64,000 nt of DNA, taken from contig JBCCWS010000018.1 of the NCBI GenBank assembly GCA_039193195.1, positions 1 through 64,000 of the forward strand. The letters run 5' to 3'. The DNA comes from Pseudomonadota bacterium (GTDB lineage Bacteria; Pseudomonadota; Gammaproteobacteria; Steroidobacterales; JBCBZW01). How positions within the stretch are numbered: position 1 is the first letter of the stretch; every line of letters starts with the position of its first letter. Made by a program: the position numbers and the translations under genes. This document shows positions 1-8,582 of this stretch, in pieces. The notes under the pieces were generated by a model. The model worked only from the letters and a program-made list of their open reading frames with translations. It was not told where the DNA came from and did no database searches.

Positions 1-1
1 C

Positions 2-3000
2 GACGATGACGAGTTCGACGTCTCTGCCGTCAGCGATTCGGATGCGAGCGCCAACACGATCGCCGAGAACGCCTCGGCCGGCGACACGGTGGGCGTCACT
101 GCCTTCGCCAGTGACGAAGACGGATCCACCAACGACGTCGAGTACTCCTTGAGCACCAATCCCAACGACGCGTTCGCCATCGACCCGGAGACGGGTGTGG
201 TCACGGTGGCCGATCCGAACGGGCTCGACTTCGAAACGGCCCAGTCGATGCAGATTGAGGTGCTCGCCACCTCCGAGGATGGCTCCACCTCGTCCCAGAC
301 CTTCGACATCGCTATCACCGACCACAACGAGTTCGATATCTCCGCCCTGAGCGATGTGTGGGGCTCGAGTCGCACGGTCAGCGAGGAGGCCACCGACGAC
401 AAGAGTGTCTTCCGCGTACGCGCAGAAGACTATGACGGCACCAACAACGAGGTAACGTACGAGCTGACGGAAAACCCCGGCAATGCCTTCCGCATCTCCA
501 GCAACGGCACCGTTCAGGTCAACGACGCCAATGCGATCGATTTCGAGGTCACGCCAGAGATCCAGATCGAGATCACGGCGACGTCGGAGGACGGTTCGAG
601 CACCTCGCAGCAGTATACGGTCACCGTCAATGACGTGAATGAATTCAACGTCTCACCCGTGACCGACACGGATGCGACGGCGAACAGCATTAGCGAGAAC
701 GTCTCCGCCGGTGACACGGTGGGCGTCACCGCCTTTGCCAGCGACGATGATGGCAGCAACAACGAGGTCACCTACGCGCTCACGGACAACCCTAACGACG
801 CCTTTGCCATCGATGCCGAGTCCGGGGTCGTCACGGTCGCCGACCCAAGCGCGATCGACTTCGAGACGGACGACAGCATGCGCATCGAGGTCACCGCCAC
901 CTCCGATGACGGCTCCACATCGTCCCAGCGCTTCACCATCGAGATCAACGATTTCGATGAGTTCGACGTCACGGCGATCAGCGACTCGGACGGCGATGCC
1001 AACACGGTGAGGGAAAACGCCGTCGACGGCGTCTACGTGGGCCTGACCGCCTCCGCCAGCGATGACGACGGCACCAACAGTGATGTCACCTTCTCCCTGA
1101 GCGACGACGCCAACGGCACCTTTGCCATCGACGCGGAAACGGGCGAGGTGACCGTCGCCGACGCGAGCCAGCTCGACTTCGAGAGCGCCCAGTCGATGCG
1201 CATCGAGGTGACCGCGACCTCCGAGGACGGCTCGGTCAGTACGCAGGACTACGACATCGCCATCGGCGATCACAACGAGTTCCACGTCACCATGCCGAGC
1301 GACACGGACGCCACGGCGAACAGCGTCGCCGAAGATGCGTCGGCGGGCGACGTGGTTGGCGTCACCGTGTTCGCCGAAGACGCGGACGGCAGCACCAACG
1401 AGGTGAGCTACGAGCTGGTCTCCAACCCGAACGATGCCTTCGCCATCGACGCGGAAACGGGCGTGGTCACCGTCGCCGACCCGAACGGCCTCAACTTCGA
1501 GTCATCGCGCTCCATGCGCATCGAGGTACGCGCCACCTCCGAGGATGGGTCGAGCACCACGGAGAGCTTTGACATCGCCATCACGGACGTCGACGAGTTC
1601 GACGTCACCGCTGTGAGCGACAGCGACGGCGCCGCCAACACCGTGTCCGAGCACGCTATCGAAGGCACCCGCGTGGGCGTGACCGCCGTCGCCGACGACG
1701 CCGATGGCTCGAACAGCGACGTCACCTACACGCTGACCGCCAACCCCGGGGGCGCCTTCGCTATCGGGGCCTCGAGCGGCGTGGTCACGGTGGCCGACTC
1801 GAACGCGCTGGACTTCGAGAGCAGCGACAGCATGCAGATCGAGGTGACGGCCACCTCGCAGGACGGCTCCTCGTCGGTCCAGACCTTCGACATCGCGATC
1901 AGCGACCACAACGAGTTCCACGTCTCGCGCATCACCGACGACGACGCTGGCGCCAACGCGGTGAGCACCACCGCAAGCGCCGGTGATACGGTGGCCGTGA
2001 CGGCCCAGGCCGACGACACCGACGGCACCAACAGCGAGGTGACCTACACGCTGAGCGACGACGCCGGCGGCGCTTTCACCATCGACAGTTCGAGCGGCGT
2101 CGTCACCATCGCGGACCCCGGCGCCCTCTCCCACGGCACCGCGCAGATCGAAGTCACCGCTACGTCGCAAGACGGCTCGAGCACCACGCAGCTATTCGAC
2201 ATCGACGTGGTCGATCCGTCGCACGGCGGTGGCGCGGGTGGCGGTGGCGGGGGTGCCGTAGACGATCACGACGTCTCCGCGATCAGCGATACGGACGCGG
2301 ACGGCAACATCGTGTCCGAGCACGCCGGGGAAGGTGTGACCGTAGGCATCGCGGCCTTCGCCGACGACGCTGACTCGGCCGACTCCGTCAGCTACTCCCT
2401 GAGCAGCAACCCCGGGGATGCCTTCGCCATCGACGCCACCACGGGCGTGGTGTCCGTGGCCGACTCGAGCGCGATCGACTACGAGACCGCCTCGACCATG
2501 CAGATCGAGGTCACCGCCACCTCGACGGACGGCTCCACCGCCACCCAGACCTTCGACATCACGATCGCCGACCACGACGAGTTCGCGGTCAAGCCGGTGA
2601 GCGACGCGGACACGGATGCCAACACCGTATCGGAGCAGGCGTCCGTGGGCGACACGGTGGGCATCACCGCCTTCGCCTCGGACGACGACGGCTCCAACAA
2701 CGGCGTGACCTACTCCCTTTCCGACGACGCTGACGGCGCCTTCACGATCGATCCCGACTCCGGCGTCGTGACCGTGGCCGACGCAAGCGCCATCGACTAC
2801 GAGTCCGACGCCTCGATGCGCATCGAGGTCACGGCCACGTCCGACGACGGCAGCAGCACGACCCAGAGCTTCTCCGTGGCGGTCACCGACCACGACGAGT
2901 TTGATGTCGGTCCGATCACCGATTCGGACGCGAGCAACCCGACCATCCTGGAGAACGCGCCGACCGGCCAGCGCGTGGGCGTTACCGCCTCCGCGAGCGA

Positions 3001-6000
3001 CGCGGACGGGTCGACCAACGAGATCACCTACTCCCTCTCCGAAAACCCCGGTAGCGCCTTCGCCATCGACCCCAGCAGCGGCGTCGTGACCGTGGCCGAT
3101 TCGAACGCGCTCGACTACGAGGCGGGCGAGACGGTGCAGATCGAGGTCACGGCGACCTCTGCGGATGGGTCCTCGAGCACCCAGACCGTCGACATCACCC
3201 TGGGCGATCACGATGAGTTCCACATCAGTGGTCTGAGCGACACGAACGCTAGCGCCAACCTAGTGAGCGAGAACGCGCAAGCAGGCGATCAGGTCGGCTT
3301 GACGGTGTTCGCCGTCGACGAGGACGGTACCAACAGCGACGTTAGCTACGAGCTCCTCAGTGACGGCGGTGGCGCCTTCGCCATCGACGCGGATAGCGGC
3401 GTGGTCACCGTCGCCGACCCCAGCGCTCTCGACTTCGAGAGCCGCGACACGATGCGCATCGAAGTGCAGGCGACGTCGGAGGATGGCACCACCAGTAGCC
3501 GGACCTTCCGTATCTCGATCGACGACCACGATGAGTTCGACGTATCGGCGGTGATCGACAGCGACAGCGCCGCCAACCTCGTGGGCGAAAACGCCGAGGA
3601 CGGCGCCTACGTCGGCGTTGCCGCCTTCGCCTCCGACGGCGATGGCACGAGCAGCGATGTGACCTACTCGCTCACGGAGAATCCTAGCGACGCCTTCGCC
3701 ATCGATCCTCTCACCGGTGCGGTCACTCTCGCCGACAGCAGCGCCATCGACCACGAGAGTGCCTCGAGCATGCAGATCGAGGTGACCGCCACCTCCGCCG
3801 ACGGCTCCAGCTCCGCGCAAACCTTCGACATCGAAATCGGCGATCACGACGAGTTCAACATCAGCAGCATCTCCGACATCGACGCCGACGCGAACGCAGT
3901 CAGCGAGAGTGCCGGGGTGGGCGTCTCCGTGGGCATCCAGGGCTTCGCCAGCGATGCCGATGGCACGGACAACGTGACCTACACGCTGACTCACAACCAG
4001 AACAACGCCTTCGCCATCGATCCGGACACGGGTGAGGTCACCGTTGCCGACCCGTCGGGCCTTGATTTCGAGGATGACGCTAGCATGCGGATCGCCATCC
4101 GGGCGGAGTCCGATGACGGCTCGCGCAGCTCGCGCTGGTACACGGTCAATCTGACCGACGAGAACGAGTTTGCGGTCACGCCGATCAGCGACACGGACGC
4201 GGCGACCAATAGCATCGCCGAGGACGTGAGCGCTGGCGATAGCGTGGGTGTGACGGCCTTTGCCAGCGATGACGACGGCAGCAACAACGAAGTTACCTAC
4301 TCGCTGACGCAAAACCCGAACGACGCCTTCGCCATCGACGCGGATACGGGCGAGGTCACGGTGGCCGACCCCGCCGCAATCGACGCGGAAACCGCGGCGT
4401 CCATGCAGATCGAGGTCACGGCCACCTCCGAAGATGGCTCCACCTCCGCCCAGACCTACGACATCAACGTGGTCGACGTGGACGAGTTCGACGCCAGCGC
4501 CGTCAGCGACACGGACACCGCCGCTAACCAGGTGTTCGACACCGCTAGCAGCGGCGACTCGGTCGGGGTCACCGCGAGTAGCACCGATGGAGACCTGGAC
4601 GACGGCATCACCTACGCGCTCAGCGACGATCACAACGGCGCCTTTGTGATCGACGAGAACACAGGCGAGATCAGCGTGGGCGATGAGCACGCGTTGGCGG
4701 CCCTCGGCGGTGAAAGCGTGGACCTCGAGGTCACGGCCTCCTCTACCGACGGCAGCAATTCAGTGCAGACCTTCGGCGTCGACGTTGAGTGGGACAGCTC
4801 TGCCCCCGTGCTGACCACCACTGCGGCGGGCATCTCCGACCACTCCCTAGCGATGTCCGCGACCGTGGTGAATGGGGATGGTGTGGGATCTCTCGAAGGC
4901 GGTCTCGTTACGGTCTCTGCCATCGCGGCCGACGGCAGCGCCGGTACGGTCAACGCGTTCAGTGGCGGCGTAGGCGTCGACGGCGGTCGCCACAGCACGC
5001 AGATCGACCAGGCTGAGCAGATAGTCCTCGACTTCGAGGGCTACGCCTCGGACATCACACTCACCACCACCCGCCAGTACGAAGGCGAAGGCGCTGCGGG
5101 CGAGGAAGGGGAGTGGATCGCCCTGGATGCGGATGGCAACGAGGTCGCGCGCGGCAGCCTTCTCGTGGCCGACGGCACCAATGTAGGTGTCAACGAGTAC
5201 GAGTACACGATCGATCCGGGGCAAGATATCGCCCAGCTGGTGATCCAACCTTCCCAGGCCGATGACTACTCCGACTTCGCCATCAAGCAGCTCGACTTCC
5301 GCCACTACGCGTTCGATGAGGTAGGCGAAGGTATCGCCTACGCGTTTGACGTTGGCGGAAGCGCCGAGGCCGGCAGCTCGATCGGCCAGGTCAGCGCCTT
5401 CGACGTGGACGGCGACTCGCTTACCTATGAAATCATCTCGGGTAACGATGACGGGCACTTCCGCATCGACGCCGCCACCGGGGAGCTGTTCCTCGTCGAT
5501 GACGCTTCGACGGTGCGCGATGGTGATCCGCGCGAAGGCCAAGCGACGCTGGCAGTGCGGGTCTCCGACGGTCGCGGCGGCGAGGACACGGCCCAGGTCG
5601 ATCTCACGCTCGAGGCAGACATCGCCTCACCCTACACGACGCCGGATGTGGCCACCATCGGCACCGAGGCGTCGGCCAGCGTAAGCGGCACCTACACCGG
5701 CAGTGATGCGGCAGAGCATCTCACGGCAGGCGGTGGCAGCGATGACATTAGCGCCGGCGGCGGCAACGACCGCGTCTCGGGCGACACGGGCAGCGATACG
5801 CTGCGCGGCGAGGCTGGCGATGACTACCTAGAGGGCCAGCAGCAAAACGATACGCTCCACGGCGGCAGCGGCGACGACGTTCTCATGGGCGGGGAGGGCG
5901 CCGACCAGCTTTACGGCGACGCTGGCGACGACCTCCTCGTGGGCGATACGGAGAGCGATCAACTCTACGGCGGCGATGGCGATGACATCCTCGAAGGCGG

Positions 6001-6616
6001 CGCCGGCCACGATACGGCAGAAGGTGGCGAGGGCTCGGACGTGTACGTGTTCGGTGCCAACGATGGCAGCGACAGTTTCAGCGGTGGCGAGGGCGATAAC
6101 GACATCGTGCACCTGGAGATCACGCCGGACGCCAGCGACCAGCCCTTCACGGTCACGGTCGACGGCGAGGAGGTTACCTACTCCTTGAGCGACGGCGTCA
6201 TCGAGCTCGGCCAGGACACGGCCGGCACCGTGACCTTCGAGAACGGTGCGCAGCTCAACTTCGACGGCGTCAACCGGATCCAGTTCGGCAGCGCAGAGAC
6301 GGCCGCGGACGAGATCTTCACTGGGGCAGCGGGCGATAACACGGTCAGCGGCGGCGATGGCGATGACCTCTACCAGTTCTTCGCAATGGACACGGGCGTG
6401 AACAGCTTTGACGGCGGTACCGGTTGGGACTCGGTAGAGTTGGAGGTCCCCGTCGGCACCGATGACACCCCGTGGACCATCGAGGTAGACGGCGACACGC
6501 TCGACTACGACCTGGACGCCGGCACGCTCGACCTGGACGCCGACTCGAGCGGCACCATCACCTACGACGATGGCAGTCAGCTGGAGTTCGAACGCCTCGA
6601 CAACATCTTCTGGTAG
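2..6616 (+). CDS. Giant cadherin-like repeat RTX protein, 5' partial
   Basis: The reading frame is already open at the first bases, so the true start lies upstream; 2204 residues are visible. About fifteen tandem units of roughly 102 residues each begin with a D/N-E-F-x-V/I-x-x-x-S/T-D motif and contain A-F-A-I-D...G-V-V-T-V-A-D and I-E-V-T-A-T-S, the pattern of cadherin-like beta-sandwich repeats. A glycine-rich linker (about 2222-2260) separates units 7 and 8. After unit 15 come a different beta-rich segment (about 4790-5290), one more cadherin-like unit (about 5290-5620) and RTX nonapeptides of the GGxGxDxLx type (about 5730-6030). A C-terminal tail of about 190 residues should hold the secretion signal. 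Calcium-bound RTX tails mark type I secretion substrates, and the exporter genes follow directly. The likely role is a surface or matrix adhesin, by inference. Confidence 0.9.
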   Translation, partial: DDDEFDVSAVSDSDASANTIAENASAGDTVGVTAFASDEDGSTNDVEYSLSTNPNDAFAIDPETGVVTVADPNGLDFETAQSMQIEVLATSEDGSTSSQTFDIAITDHNEFDISALSDVWGSSRTVSEEATDDKSVFRVRAEDYDGTNNEVTYELTENPGNAFRISSNGTVQVNDANAIDFEVTPEIQIEITATSEDGSSTSQQYTVTVNDVNEFNVSPVTDTDATANSISENVSAGDTVGVTAFASDDDGSNNEVTYALTDNPNDAFAIDAESGVVTVADPSAIDFETDDSMRIEVTATSDDGSTSSQRFTIEINDFDEFDVTAISDSDGDANTVRENAVDGVYVGLTASASDDDGTNSDVTFSLSDDANGTFAIDAETGEVTVADASQLDFESAQSMRIEVTATSEDGSVSTQDYDIAIGDHNEFHVTMPSDTDATANSVAEDASAGDVVGVTVFAEDADGSTNEVSYELVSNPNDAFAIDAETGVVTVADPNGLNFESSRSMRIEVRATSEDGSSTTESFDIAITDVDEFDVTAVSDSDGAANTVSEHAIEGTRVGVTAVADDADGSNSDVTYTLTANPGGAFAIGASSGVVTVADSNALDFESSDSMQIEVTATSQDGSSSVQTFDIAISDHNEFHVSRITDDDAGANAVSTTASAGDTVAVTAQADDTDGTNSEVTYTLSDDAGGAFTIDSSSGVVTIADPGALSHGTAQIEVTATSQDGSSTTQLFDIDVVDPSHGGGAGGGGGGAVDDHDVSAISDTDADGNIVSEHAGEGVTVGIAAFADDADSADSVSYSLSSNPGDAFAIDATTGVVSVADSSAIDYETASTMQIEVTATSTDGSTATQTFDITIADHDEFAVKPVSDADTDANTVSEQASVGDTVGITAFASDDDGSNNGVTYSLSDDADGAFTIDPDSGVVTVADASAIDYESDASMRIEVTATSDDGSSTTQSFSVAVTDHDEFDVGPITDSDASNPTILENAPTGQRVGVTASASDADGSTNEITYSLSENPGSAFAIDPSSGVVTVADSNALDYEAGETVQIEVTATSADGSSSTQTVDITLGDHDEFHISGLSDTNASANLVSENAQAGDQVGLTVFAVDEDGTNSDVSYELLSDGGGAFAIDADSGVVTVADPSALDFESRDTMRIEVQATSEDGTTSSRTFRISIDDHDEFDVSAVIDSDSAANLVGENAEDGAYVGVAAFASDGDGTSSDVTYSLTENPSDAFAIDPLTGAVTLADSSAIDHESASSMQIEVTATSADGSSSAQTFDIEIGDHDEFNISSISDIDADANAVSESAGVGVSVGIQGFASDADGTDNVTYTLTHNQNNAFAIDPDTGEVTVADPSGLDFEDDASMRIAIRAESDDGSRSSRWYTVNLTDENEFAVTPISDTDAATNSIAEDVSAGDSVGVTAFASDDDGSNNEVTYSLTQNPNDAFAIDADTGEVTVADPAAIDAETAASMQIEVTATSEDGSTSAQTYDINVVDVDEFDASAVSDTDTAANQVFDTASSGDSVGVTASSTDGDLDDGITYALSDDHNGAFVIDENTGEISVGDEHALAALGGESVDLEVTASSTDGSNSVQTFGVDVEWDSSAPVLTTTAAGISDHSLAMSATVVNGDGVGSLEGGLVTVSAIAADGSAGTVNAFSGGVGVDGGRHSTQIDQAEQIVLDFEGYASDITLTTTRQYEGEGAAGEEGEWIALDADGNEVARGSLLVADGTNVGVNEYEYTIDPGQDIAQLVIQPSQADDYSDFAIKQLDFRHYAFDEVGEGIAYAFDVGGSAEAGSSIGQVSAFDVDGDSLTYEIISGNDDGHFRIDAATGELFLVDDASTVRDGDPREGQATLAVRVSDGRGGEDTAQVDLTLEADIASPYTTPDVATIGTEASASVSGTYTGSDAAEHLTAGGGSDDISAGGGNDRVSGDTGSDTLRGEAGDDYLEGQQQNDTLHGGSGDDVLMGGEGADQLYGDAGDDLLVGDTESDQLYGGDGDDILEGGAGHDTAEGGEGSDVYVFGANDGSDSFSGGEGDNDIVHLEITPDASDQPFTVTVDGEEVTYSLSDGVIELGQDTAGTVTFENGAQLNFDGVNRIQFGSAETAADEIFTGAAGDNTVSGGDGDDLYQFFAMDTGVNSFDGGTGWDSVELEVPVGTDDTPWTIEVDGDTLDYDLDAGTLDLDADSSGTITYDDGSQLEFERLDNIFW

Positions 6617-6818
6617 GGATCGCCCAGACTGCATCGGGCGCCGCGTTCCGCGAGCGGAGCGCCTTTCCCAATATGTGATCTGGCGCACGCGCCAGGTTTC
6701 TCCCGAGCAATTTGACTCAAGTCGCGCTGATTCGCGCCGTCTATTGGCACAAGCCATAAGGTGCGGTCTGAGCCGCATGCCTTGGCGTGGGCATATTACG
6801 GGGACGGCCTCCAAGAAC

Positions 6819-8582
6819 ATGGGCAACGCGACCACCGCGAGCAGTCTCTCACTGACCGCCACGGCCACCAGAGCCTGGCGGCGCACTGACGTGCTCGCCG
6901 CCTCCGTATGCCTCAATCTGCTCGCCCTGGCGATGCCTCTGGTGGTGCTCCAACTCTACGACCGCATTATCCCCCAGCAGGCGGTAGAAACCCTGGCGCT
7001 GTTGACGTCGGCCCTGATCGTGATCACGGCGATCGAGACCGGCTTGCGTATCGCTAGATCTAAACTGCTAAATCTACAAGGTGCTCGCTACGAGCACGAC
7101 GCGATGATGCAAGCTATCGACCGCCTGCTCGGCATGGAGCTCGTGGCCTTTGAAGCTCACGCCAAGGGCAGCTATCTCGATCAGTTCGACGCGATCAGCC
7201 AGACCCGCGATTTCTACCACGGCAATACCATGCTCACGATGGTGGACATGCCCTTCGGGTTGCTCTTCCTTGGGCTGATCTGGACCTTTGCCGGGTCGCT
7301 GGTGCTGATCCCCGTGGCCATCGTCACGATCTTCACCCTGGTGTCCATCATCGCAGGGCGACGACTGCAGGCCGCCATCACTGAACAGGACACGCAGCTC
7401 GAACGCCGCCGCAACTTCCTTATCGAGGTGCTGCAGAGCATCCACACGGTGAAGGCAAGCACCATGGAGAAGCAGATCCAGCGTCGCTACGAGCGCCTGC
7501 AGGGCTCCGCGGCGCAGGCGGTGTACACGCTGACTACCACCAACAGCATGGTGACGGGCATCGGCGCCACCTTCTCCCAGGCTGTCATGGTGCTATTCGT
7601 CTCCGTCGGCAGCGTCTCGGCGATCAATGGCGAGATCAGCGTTGGCGCCCTTGCCGCCAGCACGATGCTCGCCGGGCGCGTGTTGCAACCGGCCCTTGGC
7701 GCCATGAGCTTCTGGACCCAGCGCCAGAGCATCGAGCTGGCGCGTGAGAAGCTGGAGAAATTCATGGCCCTGCCCATGGAAGGCTTGTACGGCAAGCAGC
7801 CGCTGAAGATGCGCGGTGGCGTGACCCTGCGGGACGTGAGCTTCAAGCACCCCTGGATGGATGGGGATCTGATCGACGGCGTCAACCTCGAGGTGGCACC
7901 AGGGGAGGCGATCGCCATCTCCGGCGAGAGCGGCTCCGGAAAGAGCACGCTCCTCGACCTCATGATGGGGTTCACCCATCGAGACGGCGGCGAGATCCTC
8001 TTCGACGGGCAAAACCTCGATGCGCTAGAGAAATCCAACCTGCGCAGCCAGATCGGCCTAGTGCCTCAAAACGGCATCCTGTTCAACGGCACGCTGCTGG
8101 AGAACATGACGCTCTTTCGCGAAGGCGAAGCCATCAGCGAAGCGCTACAGCTCGCCCGCATGATCGGACTCGATGAGTTCATCACACGCCTCCCTGACGG
8201 CCTGGAAACCCAATACCACAGCGGCGCCCAGGGCACGCTGCCAGACGGCCTGCGCCAGCGCTTGGTCATGGTCCGAGCCCTGATCGGTCGACCTAAGTTG
8301 ATCCTCTTCGATGACGCGGACTCAGGCCTTGACGCGGAGGCTCAGCTGCAGGCCGTGGAGATGCTGTTCCGCCTGCGCGATGAGGGCGCGACCCTGATCA
8401 TTGTGTCCAACCGCTCCTACGTATTGATGCGCTGTGACCGCCAACTCACCCTCGCCAACGGCAAGCTGTACGAGAGTGATGGCTTTGGCGGGATGGTGCC
8501 GGCGGAGCTACTGGGCGGCGATCCCGCACCGGCGGGTGCCTCGCCTGACGATGCCGATGCCCTGGGGAGCGAGTCGGCATGA
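6819..8582 (+). CDS. Type I secretion ABC transporter (first of a pair)
   Basis: An exporter half-transporter of 587 residues: an N-terminal membrane domain (about residues 25-300) and a C-terminal ATPase. The Walker A motif GESGSGKST starts at residue 369. The signature region reads LPDGLRQR near residue 474 instead of LSGGQ. Walker B ends in D498-D499, so the usual catalytic Glu is Asp. The switch position is Asn531 (V-S-N-R) where His is normal. There is no C39-like extension. The frame is open further upstream, but the ATG at 6819 places the first membrane helix at the usual distance; an ATG at 6777 is the alternative. It follows the RTX gene by about 200 bases and overlaps the next gene by ATGA, so it probably exports the giant RTX protein together with its neighbour. 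Confidence 0.85.
   Translation: MGNATTASSLSLTATATRAWRRTDVLAASVCLNLLALAMPLVVLQLYDRIIPQQAVETLALLTSALIVITAIETGLRIARSKLLNLQGARYEHDAMMQAIDRLLGMELVAFEAHAKGSYLDQFDAISQTRDFYHGNTMLTMVDMPFGLLFLGLIWTFAGSLVLIPVAIVTIFTLVSIIAGRRLQAAITEQDTQLERRRNFLIEVLQSIHTVKASTMEKQIQRRYERLQGSAAQAVYTLTTTNSMVTGIGATFSQAVMVLFVSVGSVSAINGEISVGALAASTMLAGRVLQPALGAMSFWTQRQSIELAREKLEKFMALPMEGLYGKQPLKMRGGVTLRDVSFKHPWMDGDLIDGVNLEVAPGEAIAISGESGSGKSTLLDLMMGFTHRDGGEILFDGQNLDALEKSNLRSQIGLVPQNGILFNGTLLENMTLFREGEAISEALQLARMIGLDEFITRLPDGLETQYHSGAQGTLPDGLRQRLVMVRALIGRPKLILFDDADSGLDAEAQLQAVEMLFRLRDEGATLIIVSNRSYVLMRCDRQLTLANGKLYESDGFGGMVPAELLGGDPAPAGASPDDADALGSESA

Noticed and set aside
653-4690. Long minus-strand open frames opposite the repeat gene (for example 653-1285, 2192-3223 and 3260-4690)
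   Set aside because: They are mirror frames of the GAC/GCC/GTC-rich repeats, giving Val/Gly/Asp/Arg-rich periodic peptides with no domain; the plus-strand frame has clear repeat and RTX motifs.
2-4790. Regular 306-base direct repeats as a possible CRISPR or satellite array
   Set aside because: The period is a multiple of three, the units are coding and diverged, and there are no constant short repeats with unique spacers.
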